Shown: positions 44,164 through 55,600 of the stretch, piece by piece
Layout of the letters: the number at the start of each line of letters is the position of its first letter
Numbering within the stretch: position 1 is the stretch's first letter
DNA from: Owenia fusiformis
Taxonomy: Eukaryota; Annelida; Polychaeta; Sabellida; Oweniidae
DNA: 64,000 bases
Reading direction: 5' to 3'
NCBI GenBank assembly: GCA_903813345.2
Contig: CAIIXF020000005.1
Coordinates: 12,279,375-12,343,374 of the forward strand
Notes under the pieces: model-generated
Told to the model about the DNA's origin: nothing
The model's database searches: none
The model's input: only the letters and a program-made list of their open reading frames with translations
Position numbers and translations under genes: made by a program

Positions 44164-44415
44164 AATTTTGACTTGTCAATGATCATAATATATTAGCTGC
44201 ACTACTTCATTAACTTACAAAATACTACAAATTCAAAACGAATTTCGATCGAGAAGTCGTTCCTGCACCGCCATTTTGAATCATTAGCGTAATCGAGCAG
44301 CTGTCATAATAAAAACAAAATTTGGGCCAAATTTGTACGTTTTCCTTCTCAGTATTACACGATGTTGATGCACTGATACAATTCTTTTACACGACTGTCA
44401 CCAAGTTAAGATATC
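44164..44415. promoter_or_regulatory. Head-to-head promoter, zinc-finger gene / ankyrin-SOCS gene
   Basis: Only 252 bases separate the two divergent start codons. The interval is single-copy and holds CCGCCATTTTG at about 44269-44279, a YY1-like element often found at animal transcription starts. No TATA box is evident. Both transcripts must begin here unless there are unseen upstream 5' exons. Confidence 0.65.
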
Positions 44416-47400
44416 ATGGATTCCGATGATGTAATTGATGGTAGTATTCCTCCAGAATATGGTAAGTTATGGTCAAATAAATATTGAAAAATTAAAGATT
44501 TTAGGCCAACATTTTTTATTATCAATGGAATTTGAGAAGTTCAGAATATCATATACTATGTTAAACGACCAGTGAAGACAAGCGTTAACTCGAAATCGTT
44601 TTTCATCCTAATTAATTTTTGAGATAAATGCATCCTTTGTTGCAAATCTAGTACATCTCCTTGTCTGTGTTGAGAAGGGGACAGCGTTTATCGCATCCTA
44701 CGACCCCTTTAGATTCACAATCTAAAGTGGTCGTAGAATTCGATAAGGACAGCGTAAGTTGGTTTGTAGAAAAAACGGCTTTGTATAAAAAACCTCCTAC
44801 TTCATACCCACCCACGTACGTGGGACATGATACAGTCTTTGAAGGGTTCAATTTTAAAGATCTTAGTTTATGATGAATTATAGATGCATTTGTAACGACC
44901 CTTGATGACAAGTTGCTACTACATCCCAGCTGGGTTCGATTCCCACTCGGGGCAACGAATTTAGCACACTTTCTTTCAATTTCTTTATCTGGCTTGTTGG
45001 ACCTATGCTCGTAATCGTTAGTTATTTATTCTCCCCAGGCGCCCTCGGGTCATTACACATTAAAATGCATCCATATGCCTTTATTTATGGATCTGTCATC
45101 TGTCTAGTCCGAAATTGTAGAAATGTTAATAATTTGAGCTATTTTGAGATTTATAATCTTTAAAATTGAACCCTTCAATGACTGTATCATGTTCCACGTA
45201 GGTGGGTATGAGGTTTTTATACAAAGTCGAAAAACCAGGTAGTAAATCCTCCATGTTGGGTTCAAACAAAAAACGAAAAATACGAATATATAACATAATT
45301 AGATCATTAGAAAACGTGTAAGATTTGTTTTGAATTGACAAAATTGAGCTAGAAGCTTCAAATAAAAAGAATTTTTAAGGCTCTTTTCTTCCTCTATCAT
45401 CATGGTACCACTTGAAGTTTGAACCCAGCATGGAGGATTTACTACCCGGTACCCGGTTTTTTCTACAAACCCCGTAAGTTGGGATAGCCTTGCAGTTGCA
45501 CTGTCATCTACTGGGCCAATATGAAATGGTAATGTCACTAGAATGTAAAAACAATACACATTCCACAACTTTCTCTGTGTCTATGATTTGCAGAAAGCCA
45601 GTAAGCCCATTCGAAGCATATATCGAATTTTCCAAGGTAATTGTGTATTATTTGTCTCTTGGTTAGGCTAATGTACCTTAATTTAAAAATGAATTTTGTT
45701 TTAGCAACCTGTTCATATCCACTTCTAAGGGCAGCAGCAGATGGAAGGGCTGATTTGGTGTCTCATTTTTTGGAAAATGGGTCACTTGTGAATACAAGTA
45801 ACTTTGATGCAGTGACACCATTGCATGATGCCTGCTTCATCGGAGCAACAACTTGTGTGAAGATTCTGATTGATGCAGGTGCCAAGGTATGCATCATAAT
45901 TATTTATATCCTGTATGTACAGTGAAATCTGTAAAGTGAAATACCTTTAGAAGTGGAACACCTCTGTAAGTGGGACACTTCAGATTCCCAAGACCAACTG
46001 ACTTAATGTTGAATGAACCTTTATAATCAGAACGCCTCCCACGTAGAACACTTTTGAGAGGTACCAAAGGTGTTCCATTTATACAGGTCTCACTGTACAT
46101 AGTTTTTGACATTGCTCTTTTGAGATTATATTTGTTATATCGATGTGATTCATCCACACATAAAATGCTGCAAAACATTTGAGCCTATTTGAGAAGAGAG
46201 GTGATCAAAATGAAAAGTTCCCTATTTGAGTAAAATCAATTTTTAAAATATCAAAGTAAATCACTTGCTTCAGGTTAATGCTAGAAACATTGATGGCTCA
46301 ACACCACTCTGTGAGGCAAGCTCTAATGGCCAACTAGATTGTGTGAAATATCTCATAGAACATGGGGCAGAGTTGAACCCATTGTTCTGCTACACAACAC
46401 CTCTTCATGAGGCAGTACTTAGAGGTGAGATTCATTATACTACTGCTAGAATTCCATTCCAGTATTCTGAATGGTTAATAGTACGATGTCCTGATATATA
46501 CCACAACATTATAGCACATTTCCTTCAATGTTTGAATTAAAGATGAAAAGGCACATTTCTTCCATATTGCCATCTCATGGACTCTGAACATATTGAATTG
46601 GCTAAAAATATAGGAAGAGGGGAACTAAAAAAGAGGTTCTGGCCCTTCCCCTCTCCCCTTCTCAAGAGGTACATGTACTTATAAAGATTACATAAAATCA
46701 AAGACTGGACTGTCTCCCCTTTAATTCAGACTGGTTGGGCTAACCCATGTGTCTACATTTCAGGCAATACAGAGTGTGCACAGTTTCTTGTGTCTATGGG
46801 GTCCAATTTAGATGCTACAGATCTGCACTTTGGAACTCCATTACATGTTGCTACCTACAAAGATAACATCAAGTGCTCTGAGCAATTACTAAGAGCAGGT
46901 ACAGTTTCTTTGTCTATTTTATAATGTTTCCTCCCAACATCAAGACTGCACATATACTTCATTCACTTTTTGCAGGGTTCTTTTATTCTTCTTTGAGGTG
47001 TCAGTATGAATGCAGCGATGTGGGTCTATGCTATATTCTAGGACCACCTGATATGTACTATCCCAAAAGACTAACCTCCTTTATTTCAAACTCAAAGACA
47101 AAACTCCTTTATTTCAAACTCAAAGACAAACCTCCTTTATTTCCAAAGGTGCCAATGTGAATACAGCAATGTGGGTCTATACCATATTCCTGGATCACTT
47201 GATATGATATATCCTCAAAGACATAACTCCTTTATTTCAAAAGGCACCAATGTGGATGCAGCAATGTGGGTCTATACCATATTCCTGGACCACTTGATAT
47301 CATATATCCTCAAACGCACAACTCCTTTATTTCTAAAGGTGCCAATGTGAATGCAGCAAAGAACCATTGGACCCCACTGCACAATGCTGCACAGAATAGA

Positions 47401-48045
47401 AACCCTCAAATGCTAGAACTTCTTATAACATATGGAGCCGATATATACAAGAGGAATAATCAAGGGGGATGTGCTAAAGACATGGTACCTAAGACCTCTC
47501 AGTGTCATGGACTCATTCAATATGTTGAGGGTTAGTGTGTTTTCTTATACATTTGATTCTTTGGCATTTCGTATTGTGAAGATTCAGGTTCAACAGACTA
47601 ACATTGCTCTTTCTGAAATTTATGATTGTTATGTCACCACAAGTGGTGACATATTGTTATAGTCTCCAATTTTTTATTGACAACAGTGTTCAGCAGTTGG
47701 TGTACTGCGTTCAGTGGTTGGTGTTTGGTGTCTGTAACAAATGGCAAGTTTGCGACATTTTCCATGTTGATGCCTTGTTTATTAGAGTTATAATTTTGGA
47801 TCACATGGATGGATAGGATAGGAGAAAATGTCCATTTTCTTAAGCCAAGCTGAACTGTTTATACACATGTATCCTAAATCAGCTCGTAAAATTTTTTATG
47901 AATTGTATTTTCAGACAACCCTTGTTCCTTAAAGCACCATTGCAGACTCATGATCCGAGGATATTTAGGTCCACATCGACTTGTGGATGTACATACTCTA
48001 GGACTACCAGTTACTCTAGCAGACTTTGTACTCTTCAAGCACTAA
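44416..48045 (+). CDS. Ankyrin-repeat SOCS-box protein (ASB5/9/11/13-like)
   Basis: Likely substrate receptor of a Cullin-5/Elongin BC ubiquitin ligase. Exons 44416-44461, 45598-45636, 45705-45886, 46274-46424, 46764-46898, 47339-47530, 47915-48045 (TAA) give 291 residues, the usual ASB length. About six ankyrin repeats are seen (VTPLHDACFIGATTCVKILI, RNIDGSTPLCEASSNGQLDC, TTPLHEAVLRG, FGTPLHVATYKDNIKCSEQL, WTPLHNAAQNRNPQMLELLI). They are followed by a SOCS box: BC box SLKHHCRLMIR and a LPVTLADFV segment in place of the Cul5-box LPxP. RNIDGSTPLC and the repeat order resemble ASB9/11/13. The second exon acceptor is uncertain: the more obvious AG at 45592-45593 would bring a stop into frame, so I use the AG four bases later. 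Repeats surround the acceptor at 47339. Confidence 0.87.
44690..45480. mobile_element. Complex inverted-repeat element with an inserted SINE
   Basis: ACCTCCTACTTCATACCCAC through GAAGGGTTCAATTTTAAAGA (44783-44860) recurs inverted at 45147-45240. A second inversion pairs 45232-45265 (CCTCCATGTTGGGTTC) with 45418-45435, and GTAAGTTGG with the TTTTTTCTACAAACC block appears at both outer parts (44752 and 45459). A near-perfect hairpin, CTACGACCCCTTTAGATT / AATCTAAAGTGGTCGTAG, lies at 44698-44736. It is in intron 1 of the ankyrin/SOCS gene. Confidence 0.6.
44900..45065 (+). mobile_element. tRNA-derived SINE, copy 2
   Basis: The B box GGGTTCGATTCCCACTCGGG leads to GCAACGAATTTAGCACACTT, TTATCTGGCTTGTTGG, TTCTCCCCAGGCGCC and CGGGTCATTACA. 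This parallels 7936-8110 along its length. It is inserted in the middle of the inverted-repeat element at 44690-45480. Confidence 0.65.
45920..46095. mobile_element. 176-bp pogo-like MITE with TA target duplication
   Basis: The ends are CAGTGAAATCTGTAAAGTGA and TATACAGGTCTCACTG, flanked on both sides by TA. The interior shares the AAGTGG-ACACCT, AATGAACCTTTATAA and GGTGTTCCATTTATACAGGT phrases of the family at 38530-38821. Confidence 0.75.
46990..47357 (+). repeat. 95-bp tandem repeat ending in an exon of the ankyrin-SOCS gene
   Basis: Units start at about 46996 (degenerate), 47149, 47244 and 47339; the last three are spaced by exactly 95 bases. Each carries TTTATTTC-AAAG/G-GCCAATGTGAATGCAGCA, which is the acceptor and first ~19 exon bases of the true exon at 47339. 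Splicing at 47149 or 47244 would shift the frame and reach a TGA. Confidence 0.85.
47630..47770 (+). repeat. Dispersed repeat R2, copy 4
   Basis: ATGTCACCACAAGTGGTGAC, ATATTGTTATAGTCTCCAAT, GTGTTCAGCAGTTGGTGTAC and TCTGTAACAAATGGCAAGTT match the copy at 5425-5590. It lies in the last intron of the ankyrin/SOCS gene. Confidence 0.65.
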
Positions 48046-48223
48046 CATCTATAAACAACACTATGGTGAACAAACCACACATTACTAACCAGACCTGTTT
48101 ATACTGTTAGCATATTAGCTCACAGTATGAATACTCAAGTTTGCTAATGCAAATGGAACACCTTTGGTATCTCTGAAAAGTGTTTCACTTGGCCTGGGAG
48201 GTGTTCCACTTACATTACATTAA

Positions 48224-48449
48224 TAGACCTTTCCTTCCTTCTTTTTGTAGATGAAAGAAGCTAGCAAGGAAATATTAGCTGGACTGATGATGTCATTGGT
48301 TGTTGGTAGCAGTCTGCCTAAGCAAAATTAGGATTTACTTATTGCTAATTTTGAAAACGAACAACCTATGACATCATCAATCTTGCCAATATAATATAGG
48401 TTCTTTGATGTTTCAATAGGTGGCAGGATATACTCCATGGAAAGGTCTA
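48224..48449. mobile_element. 226-bp inverted-repeat MITE
   Basis: The ends TAGACCTTTCC and GGAAAGGTCTA are inverted. Inside, GATGATGTCATTGGTTGTT pairs with AACAACCTATGACATCATC, so most of the element can fold on itself. It lies within what looks like a split pogo-like MITE (left part near 48150-48220, right end CAGGTTTTACTG at 49147-49158). Confidence 0.6.
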
Positions 48450-48478
48450 GTAGTTATATGACTGGAAGTTTTCAATCA

Positions 48479-49027
48479 CACCCTTGGTATACGCAGCTAA
48501 CGAAAATTGACCGGTACGGGTCAAAAGCTGGACCGGTACGGGTTAACGGTTTTATTTAGTTCGGGGCAATATCATGAACATCATATATTGCCCCAAACCG
48601 GTCCGTCTTCTCGCTGAAAGCAGGAGGAAATTCTTTGTCACAAAGTTGGGCATTTTTTATAGAATGAAACGCGCGTCATTGAAACTCACAAGATGTAAAT
48701 AGCATGTCATTTACATCATACCTTGATGGGGAAAAATAGATCTTATATGTTAGAAGTACTAAATAAAAGTAATCGTGAAAATGAGACAGTTGTTCTCGAG
48801 AGAAAAGAGCATAAATGCGCATTTAGAGTTTTGGTCCGTTTAAAAATCTGTAAAAAATTGGGGCACTTAAAAGCATCGAGAGGCATCATATATTTCAAAT
48901 TAGACACGAGGAAGTCAATATTGAGCAAGTTATGGCTGTTTTAAATTGAAATAAAACCGTTAACCCGTACCGGTCCAGCTTTTGACCCGTACTGGTCAAT
49001 TTTCGTTAGCTGCGTATACCAAGGGTG
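48479..49027. mobile_element. 549-bp young MITE, 79-bp terminal inverted repeats, 5-bp target duplication
   Basis: CACCCTTGGTATACGCAGCT begins the left end and its reverse complement closes the right end. Over about 79 bp I find only one mismatch. AATCA flanks both sides (48474-48478 and 49028-49032). The interior has two further hairpins (GGGGCAATATCATG/CATATATTGCCCC and GATGTAAAT/ATTTACATC). The near-identity of the ends implies recent insertion. The open frames within are not recognisable proteins. Confidence 0.88.
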
Positions 49028-49754
49028 AATCACTTAAGGAGTTATTCCACTTATAGAGGCTAATTTAACATTACGTCAATTGGTAAAAGGACTCTGAAAG
49101 TATTCTACATAGCGAGTTGTTCCACTTGCAGAGGTGTTCCACTTTTCAGGTTTTACTGTACACATAATCTCCAGCAAAACTGCCAAGCAAACTCAAAGTA
49201 TCTCGAGGTCGTGTTTGTATCCCTGAAGAAAATGCTTTTTGGACTTTGGTTCTTCCATGAACCGTATTCTAGTCATTAGTATGTGGACCTCACTTTTAGT
49301 TAATACATTAGGAAATGAAGTATGATAAAGAGTAGAAACTGGGTTAAACAGTTAAAGGAAATGGCCAATTTAGTCAACATTCTAAATTGTATAGTATTGC
49401 TTGAAGATACAGCTACTGAAATTTTTGTAACAGTTTTGATAACATGAAAGTCAATGGGATATCTTAAAATGGAACCAAGTGTTCACATTTTGAGGTGTTC
49501 GCATACACAGGTTTTAGTTTATTGCCTTTGAATTTGGGAGGTATTACCCTGCGTGCAGAGTCTAGTTAAACTACACTCTGCCTAGTAGAGACCATATTAC
49601 AGTTTAGTAGCCCCGCCCCCACGACGGATAAGTTGACAGTTTGGGTAAATTACTTTTGACCTACGCGCTGACCTTCCTGCAATCAGCGAGCTTGAAGAAA
49701 ATACGCTCAATGCGTTCTTATTAAATATGCGCATATCATTGGTCAATTCTGGGC

Positions 49755-49836
49755 TCAACGATGACGTCAGAAGGAATGACCATATAAAGAACGTCGTCAA
49801 ATTTGGCCGACGAACACTGATTGGCGCGGTGAGTTC
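49755..49836 (+). promoter_or_regulatory. Candidate promoter with CRE and TATA box
   Basis: A CRE palindrome TGACGTCA (about 49762-49769) is followed at 49783 by CATATAAAGAACGTCG, a TATA-like box, and at about 49829 by GCGCG/GTGAGT, a strong splice-donor match. The local CpG content is well above the flanks. No protein is evident downstream on the + strand for 13 kb, so a noncoding transcript, a relic promoter or part of a transposon are all possible. Confidence 0.3.
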
Positions 49837-52675
49837 ACAGGTTTATTTTAGTTTGAAAGAGTGAAGACAAGCTCTCTTTTAAGAAGTGAAGTCAAACGAA
49901 TGCAAAGAGTAGGGAGGTATGGACTTGATGAGACAATTATACATACTCACTAGACACAGCCATAACCTGACACAATTGCTGAAAAAATTAAAGCAGTTTT
50001 TATAAGTACAATTTCGTTTATTCAGCAATATTTTCTTCACAATTTACAATATTTTACAGAAGTAAACTCTACGACACATTTTATGACATTTTGTATGTTG
50101 ATGCAATGTACAAAGCCAAGTTCTAGACTGTTGTCATGACAACTGTTATATCAATTTTTTTCAAAACAAAAAAAAGCTTTTTATTAGTTAACACATGTAT
50201 CATTATTTTTTCAAACAAAATGAAGGATGTATTATATTTTCACAAATGCCTTGATGGCAAATTATTTATATAAATTATACCAAGGTTATGTACAATGGCG
50301 TGTGGTTTGTTTTTTATTTAAAAATAAAACTACCTTGACTAAAAATGCTTGAAATCTCATGTTGTGTTGTTTTGTACCTATAATTGATATTTATGTTGTT
50401 TATCAATTTTGCGAATACCAAACTTCTGAAAAATGACCCACTGAAATTAACAATATTCTTATCGGACAATTTCTTCATTGCCCACCTAAAATAAATATGT
50501 TCTACTCACTAAAATATTGAGATCATCTATGTATATGTAGTCTACGACTTTACAAGCTATTATTGCCTAATTCCCTCTTTGTTTGATCCTTAGGAACCTA
50601 CACCTTGGCAAAAATAGTTAATGTATTTCATCCAGGCCTCTGGGAAGACTTCAAGACTGAGCCTCTGATCTCACCATTACCAAGGATCTGTATCTCAAAT
50701 ATTTCCAAGTCTCACCAAAACTTAAAAAGCAGACTTCATTTTCATGAACTGTAATTCATTTTTTTTGAGAAAAAGTGTTAAAGTACATTTGATAGAATCT
50801 GTTATTTTCATTGATGTATAAAAATAGCTTCAAAACTGGTCCAAATGTGATTTTAACCTAGACTTGTCCACAATGTGATTTTGACCTGTGTTTCTCATAT
50901 TTTATGCAGCAAGAGCGCATGTACAGATTTCGATGAAATACATTACTACTTAACAAGAATTTCTACCTCTACTCTATGTACAATATATACAAGGGCATAC
51001 ATGGATGTATGCATTCATTTGTGATTAGACAAGGCAAGAAATTAATATATACATGTATAAATCAACTCTTGTGATTATGCTGTAGATCTAATCTTCTACA
51101 CTCAATTCAAAAATTTACATGAGTTCTTGTCTGTTTGGCATGAAAATCAGTTGATAAGATAATGGAATTTGAATAATGCAGGACTTTGGATCCTTTTCAA
51201 CTGTATAAAAACTGATCTGAAGCACTACAAATTCATTTTCATGAATATGGCCTTTTAATTAATATTAATTGAATAAATGTCTTCATTAATATTTTTCTGT
51301 AAAAAATAATTTTTCTGTTTGTTGCTCGCCTGTTTTATGCCTGGCTACACCCATGAATGCAAAATTGGATATCAAAATATAAATATCTCAAGCTGATGAA
51401 GTTATATACAGCAGGCTTTATGTTGAATCTTACAAAATGTGGTTATAGTATAGCGGGAATGTAAACAAATAACACCACACAAGTTTTTTTCCAGAAAACT
51501 TTAATATCTTAACTTAGAGATGTGGGAAATATTGGTATGACGAGTAATGGTTGTGTAATGGTTATTTCATAAGTCAAATCCTCCTCGATATTTGCTAGCT
51601 TAAGTATATTAAAGTATGCAACAAAAATGTGGTGTGTTGTAACACATCAAATCAAATTTCTGTTCCTTAGAATTTTTATGTTTTATGTGAGTAGATATCC
51701 GGATATGTTTGTGATGGTTGTGAATGTCATGTATGTTTATTGTTTATTTGTTTCATGGAATATTTATTTACATTATTTACAAATACTTACACTGGTGTAA
51801 ACATGCGATCCACATGTGTGATTATCAATTTTGAAAAATCATCTTTGTAAACATTCAAAGGATTTCATAAATTAATGGATTTTGAAGAATTCGGGATATA
51901 GATTTTTTGTATAATTTATCTGAATCGCAAAAATGAATAAACAAATTAGCCTACCAGAGGTCAATTTCTCTGATGCGTCGTAATTTGTGATATTCAATTG
52001 TCTCATGATTTTTGAATACTACTATTAGAGACAGAATTAGAAATACAAGGGGTGACAAAATTGCAACATATATATTGACCTACCAATTTATTCTTTATGA
52101 CCTCAAATCTATTATCTCCCTAAAGATCTGTGTAGAATATTCAAAATGCAAAGACGTGTAGTAATCCAGAATAATGATATTGGATATCTACAATTTATAG
52201 AAAGATGAACACATGAATGTGAAAATCTTTTGTTTCCTTGAATGAAATATGAACTTTTGGGATATTTAGAAAATAGAAACGATAAGGAATGCTACGAGCC
52301 CAAACTGTTCTAAAATTGCAATAAATTTTTGAAAAGGCCACTCGCACAAAATTTGATTCTCCCTCTTATATAGTAAGGCAATTTAAGAATTTAATCAATT
52401 AGTTTCAATTCACTATGTTTGCCAAAATGTGCAATAAATATTTAGATAAATTGGAACCAGTTTGGTTATAATTTATTTTATTTTAAAATCAGAACTCAGC
52501 TGTTGGTATCGTAATGATTTTTGGTTTAATTCATTTGATTGAACACAAAATCTGGTGTTTTCTAACCATTCATCTTCCCAATCATGATTTCTTTGTTCAA
52601 ATGCTGCCTTACGGTTTCTCTCTAGGATTTCACTCCATGTAATACTATACCCTACTCAGGGACTACTTTCTTTGT

Positions 52676-55600
52676 TCAACAATCAGACTCATCTGACTGA
52701 GTGGTTGAGGGTTTTCGCTCTGGGACTACTTTCTTTAAACAGGAAGTCCATTGTAGTTTATCGTGTTCATCATTGGCTATAAGTGTATGTGATTGTCCCC
52801 TGGTTTTATCCTCAAATGATAGTTTGAACATGAACTTCGCTGAAAAAGAGAAACAAATAATGGTCAAATGAAATCAAAATCTACGAAAAACTATAAAAAT
52901 TCAAAATCTCGAATCTAAATAACTGAGTTCTAGACACTAAAATGCAATATAACAGTAAATTGTTAAAAAAAAAAAAATTGCCACGTTATAGTTTAAACTT
53001 GGAATAACCTCGTGTATGCTCTCTCCATGTCACAATCGATATGAAAGATACAGAAATTCAAGAAAATTAACACAAAAACGTACATGATTGACCGGGTGTG
53101 AATGCATTTCTGAAGGACCCACTGTTCTTCTCACCATCAGCCAGATCCTCAAAGATCATCTCAGATACAGGGATTGGCTGCCTGTAGACTTGGTAACAGA
53201 GACGATCATTCCTTGTGGCAGGCCTGGCTAGAACACAAATCTCTTCAAACAGGAAGACATGCAGCTTCTGAAACATATAGAAATATTGCGTTCATTCACT
53301 TGGCCTGCAAAGTGGATTATACTTCATGATATATGGTAAGTTACATTTCTTGAGATTTAAATGAAAGCCCAGGCTGATTAGTGATTACTAAGAAGATCAA
53401 TCAAGAGTCACTGAATAAGACATGCTTTATTTTCTAGAGATGGAATTCCTTGAGAAGTCTCCCTTATCTTGATACACCCCCTCCCCTTCTGAAAATAATG
53501 CGGCTATTATTAGATCACATAGTGTTTTCCTCAAGTAGGTCGAACTATACAAATGATAAAGAAAGTCTAGAAAAACCTGTAACTTACAGTGCCTCTGTTA
53601 TTTCTGAGGACCCCTTCACATAGAAGATGTTTCTGTCGTGCAATGATATCTTTCCCTCGTTCATCTAAGAACTCCAGCCTCTCTATAGTGAACTTGCACT
53701 TGGCTTCCCCTGCTTTCTGATCCACTGTCTCAATGATCTTCTCTATGCTCTGGATCTATAAGGTAAAGGCCATATGTTGACTTTAGAATAAGTTAAAACA
53801 CTTCTTGCAGTGTTTTGTATTTAAAAGTTTACAGTCGGACAACAGTATTGAATGTGTATTCAAAATATTCATACGACATAATAGGAAGTGAACTGATAAT
53901 GATATATGATATATATGAGGAAAGTTTGAAGGTTGCTTTTGACAAATCTAGTCTAATTTCATGTTCCAGAATACGACTGGAACCAATATCTAAGACTAGA
54001 ATCAGATATAATGGGGAACCAAAGTAAAGATTTTCTCAATTTTAGAATACTTTGAACTCATATCACTCCTTGTATGATTCTGCCTTTAAACCCATTGAAT
54101 TATTAAGTAAAATACAGGTATTTCAAATACATTTGTAACATGTATGGTGTTGAGGGTGCATGTTTATAAATTTTTCAAAATATTCTTATCAATCAATATA
54201 TTTATTGCTCCATTTAAATTATTTACAAAACATAATATTACAATTTGACGCAGAGCGTATATTGTGTGTTAAAAGGTTTAAGGTCATGTAAAAGTAAGAT
54301 AATTAATTGGTGAAGTATTGGAACATAACAAGTGAGAGTGAAAGGTCTGCAGAGTAATCACAATTATCTACTGAAGTTTAGCTTTACACACCTGGAGCTA
54401 CATTATTACAAAAGTTGAGAACAGTATAAAATTAAATAAGGTAATAACTTACAGCTTCTTCTAACAATTCACAATCTTCATGTTCATCAGGTGTCTGGAA
54501 ATATACAGTTATACAATTAACACATGCAACAAAACAGGCATGACATACAGCATTAATAGTATGGGTTGTCTTGTTACTCTACACTTGGTAATTGATTTGA
54601 AAACTGGTTGCTAAGAGGCCAATAGACTGGTTACCAATGCCAGTCTCTGTTGCCTGGAGACCAGGTTTTAAAGTTTAGTGTAAATCCTAATAACTTACAT
54701 AAATATGAGACAACATGTGATTTTTCATAAAGGAAAGTAATTGCAATAATACTGATAATTTTTCCTTACAAGGAGTTTTTTATGTAAGCATTTAAGGGGA
54801 GACCAGATGAAATGTTTTTTGGACATTTGCATATGACATCTACATGCAAGAAGCCTACATTTGACAGAATCGAGATGAAAAACCTCATTGTCAACTTATT
54901 ATTCAAGTTTACCTCAAACATTTGAAGAATTTTCCCAAAAATATCATGACAAAACTAGGATCATACAAACACTATTAGTATATGTAAATAAATACCTGGG
55001 TGTCCACAGTCTCTCTACATTTTACAGAGACTTAATGGACACCATGTATTGTTTTCAACAGCTTTTTTTCTATGACTAAGTCATACATAAAAAGGAAAAT
55101 ACTGATTACAAATGTGGAAAATTTTCAACATTAAACATACAACTTTATTTCTACATGCATTAATATAATTTTCTATGTTAAATAGTCCTAGTCCTAGATG
55201 ATTTCTAAAATGACTACATGCATGATGTACATCATATAACTACCATATCTAGCATCCATCTAAATACACTCTATGTCAAAGAAACCAACAGTCAGAGAAT
55301 ACATGTGATGTTTCCTGATATTTATTGTAAATGGGAATTCTTAAATTTAAATGTCTTTCAGGATTTCACGATTTAATTAAGCAAAATCTTGAAGAGAAAG
55401 TGATTTTATTGGAATCATTTTTTGGAATTTGAATTTTTTTTTCAGAAACAGGGTCTGCGAAAAGATCCGAGGAGATGCGTTTAAAGTGACTTTCCCGGTG
55501 TTTTGTTTCTTTTTGTTTGTTTGCCGCTTTAACTAAGAGTGCCTTTTTAAATATTACCAAGTTTATCATCTTACATTTTCACTTCCAGACTTTTGCAACT

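Larger units (their letters stand above)
48046..52675. other. Convergent intergenic region between ankyrin-SOCS and RhoGEF genes
   Basis: Holds both 3' untranslated regions, nested MITEs at 48.15-49.16 kb and a promoter-like island at 49.6-49.85 kb, listed separately. From 49.9 to 52.6 kb the sequence is very AT-rich and I see no exon, no repeat family and no RNA gene. A TTTATTTTATT run at about 52466-52480 offers poly(A) signals for the - strand RhoGEF. Confidence 0.55.
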
